NCBI GenBank assembly: GCA_910589425.1
Contig: CAJUSZ010000003.1
Location: 1 to 64,000 of the forward strand
DNA length: 64,000 nt
Source: an uncultured Muribaculaceae bacterium
GTDB lineage: Bacteria; Bacteroidota; Bacteroidia; Bacteroidales; Muribaculaceae
Direction of reading: 5' to 3'
Shown here in pieces: positions 34,896 to 43,468 of this stretch (positions within the stretch are counted from its first letter, which is position 1; every line of letters begins with the position of its first letter). Below the pieces are notes generated by a model that was given only the letters and a program-made list of their open reading frames with translations, did no database searches and was not told where the DNA came from. Position numbers and translations under genes: made by a program.

Positions 34896-36302
34896 ATGAA
34901 TTTTCCCGCCTTTGCCCTTCCCTCGGCGTCATCCATCAATCCTGCACGCGCAATCGCCCGTATCAGGAATTCAAAGCTTAGACGCGAGGTCGGGACTCTC
35001 ACACTGCCTATACTCGTCGAGACATTGCTGGTCATGACTCTTGGCGCGGTAGACACTTTCATGCTCTCCCGACACAGCGACATAAGCGTCGCGGCCGTCG
35101 GTCTCGCGAACCAGGTGCTGTCTTTCTGCTTCCTTATTTTTGAGGTGATCAATCTCGGCACATCGGTGTTGTGCAGCCAGTATCTCGGCGCGAGACTAAG
35201 GGAAAGGATGGAGACTGTGGTCGGTGTCTCGCTGGTGGCAAACCTGATATTCGGTCTTACGATCAGCATTGCCCTCATGCTGTGGGCCGGGCCGATCCTG
35301 TCGGCTATGGGGCTTGAGGGGGAAGCTCTGTCAGAAGGAACCGGCTACATGAGGATCGTAGGGGCGGGAGCTTTTGTGCAGGCTCTGGCAATGACTCTGT
35401 CGGCTGTGCTGAGAAGCAACGACAAACCTGTTTATCCCATGATGGTGATCCTCATAGTCAATATTCTGAACATCGCCGGGAACTATGCGTTTATTTTCGG
35501 TGAATTCGGCGCGCCGAAACTTGGGGTAAACGGAGCCGCCATCTCTACCGTAACCGCAAGGATAATAGCGATGTCTGTACTCTTCCTCATAGTGTTCCGG
35601 ACCACCATACGCCGCTTCCCGCTGCATATTTTCAGACGTTTTCCGACCCAGGAATTCCGCAATCTCATGAAGATCGGGCTTCCATCCGCGGGTGAGGCTC
35701 TCAGCTATTCCTGCTCCCAGCTCGTGATAGCATATTTCATCACACGGCTCGGGATCGAAGCACTTGCCGCGCGCACTTACTGCGTCAATATAATAATGTA
35801 CTGCTATCTTTTCTGCATATCGATAGCACATGCCGGAGCCATTGTCATAGGCCACCTTGTGGGAGCAGGGCGATGGGAAGGGGCATACGTTCTCGGGAAA
35901 TGGCTTCTTAAGGTCGCCGTCGGCTGCACATTGTCGTTTTCATTCATCACCGCACTGGGCGGGACAGCGATAATGGGGGCTCTCACGGACAATCCGCAGA
36001 TTATCGCACTTGGAACGGCAATCTTGTGGATTGACGTGGCCCTTGAAGTAGGACGCCCTGTCAATATCTTATTCGTCAATACATTGCAGGCATCTGGAGA
36101 TGTAAACTATCCCTTCTATGTAGGACTCATCTTCATGTGGTCAATAGCCGTCGTCGGCGCTTATATATGCGGAGTGGCGGCAGGATTCGGCATTCTCGGG
36201 ATGTGGTGGATGTTCACATTGGATGAAAACATCAGAGGGATCGTTTTTCTGCGCAGATGGAATTCCAAACGCTGGCAACACAGAGGCTTTGCCATGAACT
36301 GA
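34896..36302 (+). CDS. MATE family efflux transporter
   Basis: This 468-residue inner membrane protein has about 12 helices in two pseudo-repeats. MATE marks include LPILVETLLVMTLGAVDTFMLS (only the ends LPILVET and VDTFMLS are quoted) in the first helices and the second-half block LPSAGEALSYSCSQLV. The family exports cationic drugs or metabolites against sodium or protons. The first 35 residues are a non-membrane arm containing Pro and Ser, which is longer than usual, so a later start is possible. The substrate is not deducible. Confidence 0.9.
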   Translation: MNFPAFALPSASSINPARAIARIRNSKLRREVGTLTLPILVETLLVMTLGAVDTFMLSRHSDISVAAVGLANQVLSFCFLIFEVINLGTSVLCSQYLGARLRERMETVVGVSLVANLIFGLTISIALMLWAGPILSAMGLEGEALSEGTGYMRIVGAGAFVQALAMTLSAVLRSNDKPVYPMMVILIVNILNIAGNYAFIFGEFGAPKLGVNGAAISTVTARIIAMSVLFLIVFRTTIRRFPLHIFRRFPTQEFRNLMKIGLPSAGEALSYSCSQLVIAYFITRLGIEALAARTYCVNIIMYCYLFCISIAHAGAIVIGHLVGAGRWEGAYVLGKWLLKVAVGCTLSFSFITALGGTAIMGALTDNPQIIALGTAILWIDVALEVGRPVNILFVNTLQASGDVNYPFYVGLIFMWSIAVVGAYICGVAAGFGILGMWWMFTLDENIRGIVFLRRWNSKRWQHRGFAMN

Positions 36303-36312
36303 CATCCCCTCT

Positions 36313-36344
36313 TTTGGAATTTCCAGTATTTTTTCGTAAATTTG
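36313..36344 (+). promoter_or_regulatory. promoter of the TlpA-like gene
   Basis: A -33 TTTG (36313-36316) and a -7 TAAATTTG (36337-36344) are spaced 20 bp apart, about 80 bp upstream of the ATG. Confidence 0.75.
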
Positions 36345-36423
36345 CGTGGCGTAACAGTTCTGAACTGTAAAAATACAGTAAACCAAAGGCTTTTCCGCTC
36401 CAACTTTTCAATCCCTGTGAATC

Positions 36424-37440
36424 ATGAAATTCCATCCATCCCTCATATCCGCGGGCTCAACCGCGATCGCAATCGCCAGCATAGTTTTTGGCGGATGCAG
36501 CCATGAGAAAAGCGCTCTGGACGCGCATTTTCCTGATAAATTCGAAGGCAAGACCGTGGAAATGATCTCTTTCCGCGACTCCACAATCCTTCAGTCCGCA
36601 GTCATCAAAGACGGCAAGGCATTGTTTGACAATTCGGAACTGACCGAAAGCGACCCGATGCTTGTCGAACTCACTGTCGACGGCCGGGTAACGGCATTCG
36701 CGATAATAGAGCCAGGCACGGCATCCCTCTCCGATTCCCTTCATGTGGCTACCGGCACCCCTCTCAACGACCGGTTCGCCTCACTCATGCAGCAGCTTGA
36801 TTCTGTAGAAGCGCTCGACAACATGCTTGCATACGTCAACTTTGCCGACAAGGTCTATTCCGAAAACCGCGATAACGCCATCGGCGATTATTTCGGACTC
36901 GAAGTGATCAAATTCGCCGAGCCATCCCGTGTGGACTCCCTTCTGAAAACTGCACCCGACAGAATCTCAAAAATGAAGAAAGCGGAGCGATTCATCCGCT
37001 TCGCAGAACTCAGAAAGCAGACTGCCCCAGGCAACAGATACACCGACTTCACCGCATCATCAAGCAACGGCAAGCCTTTGGCTCTCAGATCGCTCGTCAA
37101 GCCAGGGAAATACACCATAGTGGATTTCTGGGCTTCATGGTGTCCTTGGTGCATAAAGGAACTGCCAGAGCTGAAAGCGATAGCTTCCGATTTCAAAGAC
37201 AAAGGGGTCAACATCGTCGGTGTAGCCGTCAGAGACAAAAAAGAGGACACGGCCGCCGCTGTAGCCAAACATTCCATTCCATGGGATGTGATGTACGAGG
37301 CACAACGTATTCCCTACGACATTTACGGATTCACCGGCATTCCCCATCTCATGCTCATCGGACCTGACGGTTTGATCATAGCAAGGGGAGAATCAGCATC
37401 GCAGACCCGGGAACGGCTGCGTCAGCTGCTGGGCGAATAA
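36424..37440 (+). CDS. DUF4369/TlpA-family thiol-disulfide oxidoreductase lipoprotein
   Basis: This 338-residue envelope protein starts with a lipoprotein signal (FGGCSHEKS, Cys at about residue 25). A DUF4369-like beta domain follows (about 35-130), then a helical middle and a C-terminal thioredoxin-like domain (about 195-338). The redox motif is C240-P-W-C243 in FWASWCPWCIKELPEL, and the cis-proline region is TGIPHLMLIG. Such proteins reduce or shuttle disulfides in the Bacteroidota periplasm. It has its own promoter; a weak hairpin (37452-37471) follows. Confidence 0.9.
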   Translation: MKFHPSLISAGSTAIAIASIVFGGCSHEKSALDAHFPDKFEGKTVEMISFRDSTILQSAVIKDGKALFDNSELTESDPMLVELTVDGRVTAFAIIEPGTASLSDSLHVATGTPLNDRFASLMQQLDSVEALDNMLAYVNFADKVYSENRDNAIGDYFGLEVIKFAEPSRVDSLLKTAPDRISKMKKAERFIRFAELRKQTAPGNRYTDFTASSSNGKPLALRSLVKPGKYTIVDFWASWCPWCIKELPELKAIASDFKDKGVNIVGVAVRDKKEDTAAAVAKHSIPWDVMYEAQRIPYDIYGFTGIPHLMLIGPDGLIIARGESASQTRERLRQLLGE

Positions 37441-37552
37441 CCGGTATCAACAGCTTGTCTGAAAACAAGCTTTCGAGTGTGATAAAAACCGATCACAGGG
37501 ATAATGTGTTTTCATTGTGTCTCTCCCTTTCGCCACAAGCAACATTGACACT

Positions 37553-39268
37553 ATGAAAACATTAAATACACCAACGACAAAGATGCCCCAGAATCCGACT
37601 CCGGCACATCTTCCACCCTCCCTGAATGAGATAATAGAAAAGAGCATCCGGGACAATTGGGAAATCACAGCTCTTTCCGACCTCGGCGGAATCAATCTTC
37701 CCTACAAGGATGTGGCTGTCTACATTGAAAAGCTCCACATCCTTTTCGACGCGGCAGGCCTGAAGCCGGGAGACAAGGTGGCTATATGCGGAAAAAACTC
37801 ATCAAAATGGGCCGTAGCCCTGATAGCATGCCTGACGGCAAGGCTTGTGGCGGTGCCTATTCTCCATGAGTTCAAACCCGACATGATCCATCATCTTGTC
37901 AACCATTCGGATGCGAAACTATTGTTCATAGACGCCGCAATCTGGGAGAATCTTGACGAAAAACTGCTCCCGGCCCTGACCGGAGTCTTATTCATTTCCG
38001 AATTCGGCATGCCTCTGTCAAGGAGCAAAAAGCTTACCGAAGCCAGAAACAACATCAATGAGCTTTTTGGACGGAAATTCCCTTACGATTTCAATCCATC
38101 CGACGTGGTCTACAGCCGCGACACCCCGGATGAGCTTGCTCTTATAAACTACACATCCGGATCGACCGGCGCATCCAAAGGTGTGATGCTCTCTTTCGGA
38201 AACCTGTGGAGTAACATCAGGTTTTGTCTTGACCATCTCCCGTTTCTCAAAGCAGGCGACGGCGTAGTCAATATGCTTCCGCTGGCTCATCTCTACGGCA
38301 TGACGATCGATATGCTTCATCCGTTCTGCCGCGGATGCCACTGCTTTTTCCTTACACGCATCCCATCGCCTAAAATCATCCTAAAGGCTTTCGCCGACGT
38401 AAGACCGAAGCTTATCATCACCGTGCCCCTCATCCTTGAGAAAATAATACGCACGAAAGTGTTCCCTCTGCTCGACAAGCCGCTTATGAGGATCCTCCTC
38501 AAAGTGCCATATATAGACAACAAGCTTCTTGCCAGCGTAAAGGCGCATCTCCAACAGGCTTTCGGCGGAAATCTTCATGAACTGATCATCGGCGGAGCAG
38601 CGCTCAACCCTGAAGTCGAGGCTTTCCTGAAACGCATCGGCTTCCCCTACACCGTCGGCTATGGCATGACGGAATGCGGGCCGCTTGTGGCGTATGCGTC
38701 TCCCGAAGAAAACAAACTGCGTTCATGCGGAAGAGTCGTCGACAGGATGGAAGTAAGGGTCGATTCACAAGATCCCGCCAACGTGGCCGGCAATCTTTGG
38801 GTCAGAGGGGCGAACGTAATGAAGGGATATTACAAAAACATGAAGGCAACGGCAGAAGTCATGCCCGATCCTGAATCCGGATGGATGAACACCGGCGATC
38901 TGTGTACGATAGACAGCGACGGGTTCATCACAATCTGCGGACGGTCAAAAACCATGATCCTCGGACCTTCAGGACAAAATATCTATCCTGAGGAGATAGA
39001 ACAGTCGCTCAACAATATGCCATACGTCAATGAATCTCTGATCATCGACGAAAACGGACGTCTCGTGGCCCTTGTCTATCCCGATTTCGATTCCGCCCGG
39101 AATCAGGGGCTCGACAGGGAAGCGCTTGAAAAAATCATGGCCGACAATCTCGATGCGCTCAACAAAGAGATGCCGGCATACAGCAAAGTCTCCAAAATCA
39201 AAATATTTGAAGAAGAATTTGAAAAGACACCGAAACGCTCAATCAAAAGATTCCTGTATCAACCCTGA
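37553..39268 (+). CDS. AMP-binding long-chain acyl-CoA synthetase-like protein
   Basis: This 571-residue adenylate-forming enzyme has the P-loop motif INYTSGSTGASKGVMLS, the A5 motif VGYGMTECGPLVAY, the A7 motif GWMNTGDLCTID, the A8-type FITICGRSKTMI and the C-terminal lysine region KTPKRSIKRFLYQ. It resembles FAA1/long-chain acyl-CoA ligases. ATG 37553 is chosen; an in-frame GTG at 37517 and an ATG at 37583 are alternatives. The neu genes follow without a gap, so an acyl-activating step may be linked to glycan decoration (inference). Confidence 0.88.
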   Translation: MKTLNTPTTKMPQNPTPAHLPPSLNEIIEKSIRDNWEITALSDLGGINLPYKDVAVYIEKLHILFDAAGLKPGDKVAICGKNSSKWAVALIACLTARLVAVPILHEFKPDMIHHLVNHSDAKLLFIDAAIWENLDEKLLPALTGVLFISEFGMPLSRSKKLTEARNNINELFGRKFPYDFNPSDVVYSRDTPDELALINYTSGSTGASKGVMLSFGNLWSNIRFCLDHLPFLKAGDGVVNMLPLAHLYGMTIDMLHPFCRGCHCFFLTRIPSPKIILKAFADVRPKLIITVPLILEKIIRTKVFPLLDKPLMRILLKVPYIDNKLLASVKAHLQQAFGGNLHELIIGGAALNPEVEAFLKRIGFPYTVGYGMTECGPLVAYASPEENKLRSCGRVVDRMEVRVDSQDPANVAGNLWVRGANVMKGYYKNMKATAEVMPDPESGWMNTGDLCTIDSDGFITICGRSKTMILGPSGQNIYPEEIEQSLNNMPYVNESLIIDENGRLVALVYPDFDSARNQGLDREALEKIMADNLDALNKEMPAYSKVSKIKIFEEEFEKTPKRSIKRFLYQP

Positions 39269-39920
39269 GAGGCATACAGCTTCATGCGGATCACCCTCTC
39301 CGATACTGCTGATCGGAGGGGGTGGCCACGCCCTTTCCCTGCTTGAGATAATGGATCCGGACGATTATCCCGCAGGTTACTCTTCTCCTGAACCATCCGG
39401 ACGCATGCCTCTCCCCTGGATTGGCGATGATGACACTTTGCGCGGCAAATATCCTCCGGGAACAGCCCGGCTTGTATGCGCTTATGTCTATGGCGGCAGG
39501 CCGGATCTCTCGGTCAGACGCAAACTTATCGAATCTTTCCCGGGATACAGTTTCCCGACCGTGATAGCCCCCTCCGCAATAGTAACACCATCGAGTCTTG
39601 TCGGCGAAGGTACACAGATAATGCACCGCTGCGTGATCAACAGAGCAACCATCGGCAATCATTGCATCGTCAACACCGGCGCCATCGTAGAACACGACTG
39701 CCAGACGGAAGACAACGTCTTCATCGGGCCAGGAGCTATACTCGGCGGAGAAGTCAGCATCGGCTCCGATTCATTCATCGGACTCGGCGCCACAGTCCGC
39801 AACGGTGTGAAAATTTGCAGCGGGGCTGTGATCGGCATGGGCACCGACGTCATGACCGACATAACAAAACCCGGGATATACGTAGGACATGGCAAACGCC
39901 TGATCCGCCTGCCGGTCTGA
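39219..39920 (+). CDS. neuD: NeuD/PglD-family sugar O/N-acyltransferase
   Basis: Residues from about 39300 onward match the NeuD/PglD family. An N-terminal nucleotide-fold strand (ILLIGGGGHALSLLEIM) is followed by a left-handed beta-helix of hexapeptide repeats (VGEGTQIMHRCVINRATIGN, VNTGAIVEHDC, DNVFIGPGAILGGEVSIG) with the catalytic-type His in VEHDC. No ATG or GTG lies in frame near the first strand. The closest usable codon is TTG at 39219, inside the end of the upstream gene. The start is unresolved. The family acetylates sialic acid-like or bacillosamine sugars. Confidence 0.8.
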   Translation: MKRHRNAQSKDSCINPERHTASCGSPSPILLIGGGGHALSLLEIMDPDDYPAGYSSPEPSGRMPLPWIGDDDTLRGKYPPGTARLVCAYVYGGRPDLSVRRKLIESFPGYSFPTVIAPSAIVTPSSLVGEGTQIMHRCVINRATIGNHCIVNTGAIVEHDCQTEDNVFIGPGAILGGEVSIGSDSFIGLGATVRNGVKICSGAVIGMGTDVMTDITKPGIYVGHGKRLIRLPV

Positions 39921-39977
39921 CCGGAGCCGGGAACGACAAACAACTACTGAAGAACAACTTTATTCTGAACGATTTCA

Positions 39978-40970
39978 ATGATTATAATAGCAGAAGCAGG
40001 AGTCAACCACAACGGTTCGGCCGATATCGCACGGCGGTTGGCTGATGAAGCGGCAAGAGCCGGTGCCGACTACGTGAAGTTCCAGACTTTCCACGCCGAG
40101 AAGCTTGTTACAGCCAGATCTTCCACAGCCGACTATCAGCGGCGCAACTGCCAGGCCACAAGCCAGCTCGAAATGCTAAGGAAACTTCAGCTATCCGAAA
40201 AGGATTTCATCGAGATCGCCCGTCATTGCGAAGATATAGGAATCCGTTTCCTTTCCACCCCTTTCGACGAGCAAAGCGTGGAGTTTCTTTCGGATATAGG
40301 CGTCGACATGATGAAAGTGCCTTCCGGCGAGATAACAAATCTGCCGTTGCTCAGAGCCATCGGTCAGACAGGGCTTCCGGTAGTCATGTCTACCGGGATG
40401 TGTTCGATAGCGGATGTGGCGCTCGCCTTGGATGCTCTTTCCGAATCCGGGACACCACGCGATAAGATCACCCTACTGCATTGCAACACAGAATATCCCA
40501 CCCCTTATCAGGATGTCAACCTAAGGGCAATGGAAACGCTACACCATGCTTTCGGCCTCCCCGTAGGCTATAGCGACCACACGGTGGGAATAACGGTCCC
40601 GATAGCGGCAGCGGCAATGGGAGCAACAATTATCGAGAAACACTTCACTCTTGACAAACAAGCCGCCGGCCCCGATCATGCAGCCTCGCTCGATCCGGAA
40701 GAACTTAAAGCAATGGTCAATGCCATCAGAACCACAACTCTCGCTCTCGGCTCGGCCATCAAGATTCCATCCGAATCCGAACGTAAGAATATGGCTGTGG
40801 CACGTAAAAGCATAGTCGCTGCAAAAGCTATCAGAAAGGGGGAGACACTTACCGCCGACATGCTTACGGCAAAACGCCCCGGCACCGGATTGTCGCCAAT
40901 GCTATGGGATACAGTATGCGGATCAGTAGCCTCTCGTGATTTTAACATTGACGACCCGATCACACTATGA
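39978..40970 (+). CDS. neuB: N-acetylneuraminate/legionaminate synthase
   Basis: NeuB condenses an N-acetyl hexosamine with phosphoenolpyruvate to make a nine-carbon nonulosonic acid. The 330-residue protein has the TIM-barrel blocks IIAEAGVNHNG, DYVKFQTF, FLSTPFDE, KVPSGEITNLPLL, STGM, LLHCNTEYPTPYQDVNLRAM and GYSDHTVG. It ends in a C-terminal antifreeze-like SAF domain (about 275-330, RKSIVAAKAIRKGETLTADML by its ends RKSIVAA and TLTADM). Its stop overlaps the neuC start by 4 bp (ATGA), so the two are translationally coupled. Confidence 0.93.
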   Translation: MIIIAEAGVNHNGSADIARRLADEAARAGADYVKFQTFHAEKLVTARSSTADYQRRNCQATSQLEMLRKLQLSEKDFIEIARHCEDIGIRFLSTPFDEQSVEFLSDIGVDMMKVPSGEITNLPLLRAIGQTGLPVVMSTGMCSIADVALALDALSESGTPRDKITLLHCNTEYPTPYQDVNLRAMETLHHAFGLPVGYSDHTVGITVPIAAAAMGATIIEKHFTLDKQAAGPDHAASLDPEELKAMVNAIRTTTLALGSAIKIPSESERKNMAVARKSIVAAKAIRKGETLTADMLTAKRPGTGLSPMLWDTVCGSVASRDFNIDDPITL

Positions 40971-42112
40971 CCATGAAGATTCCGAAAATCTGCTTTATCA
41001 CCGGATCGAGAGCCGAATTCGGCATCCTCTCGCCCATAATGAGACGCATATCCGAAACTGTTGGTAAAGATTCAATCCAGATCATAGCGACCAACATGCA
41101 TCTATCGCCTCGCTACGGCATGACCGTAAAAGAGATCGAAGCCGAGGGATTTGCGGTCAATGCCAAGGTAGAAATGCTTCTTGACGCCGACACACCTTCA
41201 GCCACAGTCAAATCGATGGGAATTGAATCGATAGGGATCGCCGATTCTCTCGAGCGTCTCAAACCGGACGTGGCAGTCATTTTGGGCGACCGCTACGAAA
41301 TGCTTGCCGCCGCATCGGCAGCTCTGATTTTCAGGGTTCCAATCATTCATCTCCACGGGGGAGAGACAACCCTCGGGGCATACGACAATGCCATCCGCCA
41401 TGCCATCACACAACTGAGTTCGGTGCATCTCACATCTACGGAGGAATACAGAGACAAGGTCATCGCGATGGGTATGGATCCTGCCACGGTGTTCTGCATC
41501 GGCTCGCCGGCTGCTGATACAATAAGCCAATTCACTCCGTTGCCGCTGGATGAGATCGAGGAATCCATCGGATTCAAACTTGGAGAAAGGTTTCTTGTAG
41601 CCACATTCCATCCGGTAACACTTCAACACGGCGACGAAGAGCGGCAGACAAAAGAGTTTCTAAGCGCACTCGATCTGCTCGCACCCGACATCCGGCTCCT
41701 GTTCACGCTTCCGAACTCCGACACCGGAGGAGAGACCGTAAGGCGCATGATCCAGCAATGGTGTGCCGACCGCCCCGAGAAAGCACTGGCAGTGGCATCT
41801 CTCGGCGCGAGACGCTATTATTCCGCTGTGGCCCATTCCTCAGGAGTGGTGGGCAACAGTTCAAGCGGACTCATCGAGGCTCCCTCGCTCGGAGTGCCCA
41901 CACTCAACATCGGAGACCGACAGAAAGGACGCGCACGCGGGGAATCAGTGATAGATTGCGAATGCGATGCCGAGGCTATATCCCGCGGGTTGAAACGCCT
42001 GATGTCTGATCAAATGAGGGAGATAGCCCTCAGAAGGCCCAACCCTTACTTTAAGCCCGGCACTATAAACCGTGCGGCCGGCATCATAATTGAAACGGCA
42101 AAATCCCTTTAA
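40967..42112 (+). CDS. neuC: UDP-N-acetylglucosamine 2-epimerase (hydrolysing)
   Basis: NeuC converts UDP-GlcNAc (or a diacetamido analogue) to the free 2-epimer that NeuB uses. The 381-residue GT-B-fold protein shows ITGSRAEFGILSPIMRRI, VILGDRYEMLAAA, LHGGETTLGAYDNAIRHAIT, TFHPVT and the UDP-binding GNSSSGLIEAPSLGVPTLNIG. Whether it makes ManNAc or a legionaminic precursor cannot be decided from sequence alone. No CMP-sugar synthetase (neuA) follows; a terminator ends the block. Confidence 0.93.
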   Translation: MTMKIPKICFITGSRAEFGILSPIMRRISETVGKDSIQIIATNMHLSPRYGMTVKEIEAEGFAVNAKVEMLLDADTPSATVKSMGIESIGIADSLERLKPDVAVILGDRYEMLAAASAALIFRVPIIHLHGGETTLGAYDNAIRHAITQLSSVHLTSTEEYRDKVIAMGMDPATVFCIGSPAADTISQFTPLPLDEIEESIGFKLGERFLVATFHPVTLQHGDEERQTKEFLSALDLLAPDIRLLFTLPNSDTGGETVRRMIQQWCADRPEKALAVASLGARRYYSAVAHSSGVVGNSSSGLIEAPSLGVPTLNIGDRQKGRARGESVIDCECDAEAISRGLKRLMSDQMREIALRRPNPYFKPGTINRAAGIIIETAKSL

Positions 42113-42143
42113 TGGTGTGCTTCAACACATCCTTAAAGGGATT
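42102..42143. terminator. bidirectional terminator overlapping the neuC stop
   Basis: A perfect 11-bp stem (AATCCCTTTAA, 42102-42112, with 42133-42143) with an inner GTGT/ACAC pairing includes the neuC stop codon. It lies between convergent genes. Confidence 0.75.
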
Positions 42144-42163
42144 ATAAATGTTCAGGATTGAGG

Positions 42164-43339
42164 TTATACCTGATGAGTCTTGCGTCTGAAAATCCAGTTT
42201 ACAATAAGTGCGATGAAACCGTCGCCGGTTACATTACATGCCGTACCGAATGAATCCATCGCTATATAGAGGGCTATCATAAGAGCCTGATCTGTCTCCG
42301 AAAAACCAAGCATGGAAGCCATAATGCCGAGCGACGCCATGATAGCTCCTCCGGGGACTCCAGGCGCGGCAATTATCGATATCCCGATCATGCAGATGAA
42401 TCCTGCGAACATAGGCAATGAATAAGGCATTCCCTGCATCAGCATCAACGCGATCGAACAGCAGACAATTTTCATCGTGCTTCCCGACATGTGGATCGTG
42501 GCGCACAATGGAATGACAAACCCGGCCACGTCCTCGCTGACACCCATCTTTATGGTCTGCCGGAGCGTAACCGGGATTGTAGCCGCCGACGATTGTGTTC
42601 CCAAAGCAGTGAAGTAAGCGGGAAGCATAGTCAGAAGAAGCTTGAACGGATTACGCCTCACAAAAAGAGCCGCTATGCAGAATTGGGCCACAAGCAGAAA
42701 CACATGCAGCGCAAATATGACAAGGATTATTTTTGCAAATGCCCCGAGGACTGTAGCCACCTGACCGGACCACGTCATGTTCAGGAATATCCCGAATATG
42801 TAAATCGGAAGAAGCGGGATGATTACATTTCTTATGGCCATCTCCACCACTTCCCTGAATTCCGAAAACCACGATCTGAGCGCCGTCCCCTTGATGGAGG
42901 CCATGCAGATTCCAAGGAGAAAGGCAAGCACAAGCGCTGTCATGACCGTCATAAGAGCCGGAATCTCTATGTTGAAATAAGGCTGTAGATCTGCCGCACC
43001 GGGGATCTCGGCCTGTAAGGGACGGGGAGTGATCAGGTGTGGAAATATCGAATCGCCTACGGCAAAGCTGAGAAAACCGGAGCAAATCGTGGCCACGTAG
43101 GCAATTGCAGCCGTGGCTACAAGCATTTTACCGGCGCCCCGCCCTATGTCGGCGATTGCTGGAGCCACAAACCCGAGGATAATCAGAGGAATGAGAAATC
43201 CGAGGAACTGGCTGAATATGGAGTTGAACGTCGCAAACAGGCGGCCAAGCCACTCCGGGAAGATGTAGCCGCATCCGATACCGAGCGCTATGGCAATCAG
43301 TATTTGCAAAAGAAGGTTGACTTTAAATCTCTTTTTCAT
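42164..43339 (-). CDS. dicarboxylate/amino acid:cation symporter (DAACS/SLC1 family)
   Basis: This 391-residue inner membrane transporter has the SLC1 fold. Marks include FLIPLIILGFVAPAIADIGRGAG, HP1-type serine-rich TALGTQSSAATIPVTLRQ, the TM7-like CATIHMSGSTMKIV, and HP2 GVPGGAIMASLGIM. It takes up acidic or small neutral amino acids or dicarboxylates with Na+ or H+. The start at 43339 (MKKRFKVNLLLQ) is standard; an ATG 30 bp upstream is less likely. No catabolic partner is adjacent. Confidence 0.9.
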   Translation of the reverse strand: MKKRFKVNLLLQILIAIALGIGCGYIFPEWLGRLFATFNSIFSQFLGFLIPLIILGFVAPAIADIGRGAGKMLVATAAIAYVATICSGFLSFAVGDSIFPHLITPRPLQAEIPGAADLQPYFNIEIPALMTVMTALVLAFLLGICMASIKGTALRSWFSEFREVVEMAIRNVIIPLLPIYIFGIFLNMTWSGQVATVLGAFAKIILVIFALHVFLLVAQFCIAALFVRRNPFKLLLTMLPAYFTALGTQSSAATIPVTLRQTIKMGVSEDVAGFVIPLCATIHMSGSTMKIVCCSIALMLMQGMPYSLPMFAGFICMIGISIIAAPGVPGGAIMASLGIMASMLGFSETDQALMIALYIAMDSFGTACNVTGDGFIALIVNWIFRRKTHQV

Positions 43340-43468
43340 GGATCGTGATTTTGGTCTGTTGAAATGCACGGCAACAGCAGCCCCCTGTCTCAGGCGCTGG
43401 CATGATCCGCTACTTTCATAACTGAATACGGTGCTTATGGTTCACTTCACCGGTGGATAGCTTATGCC

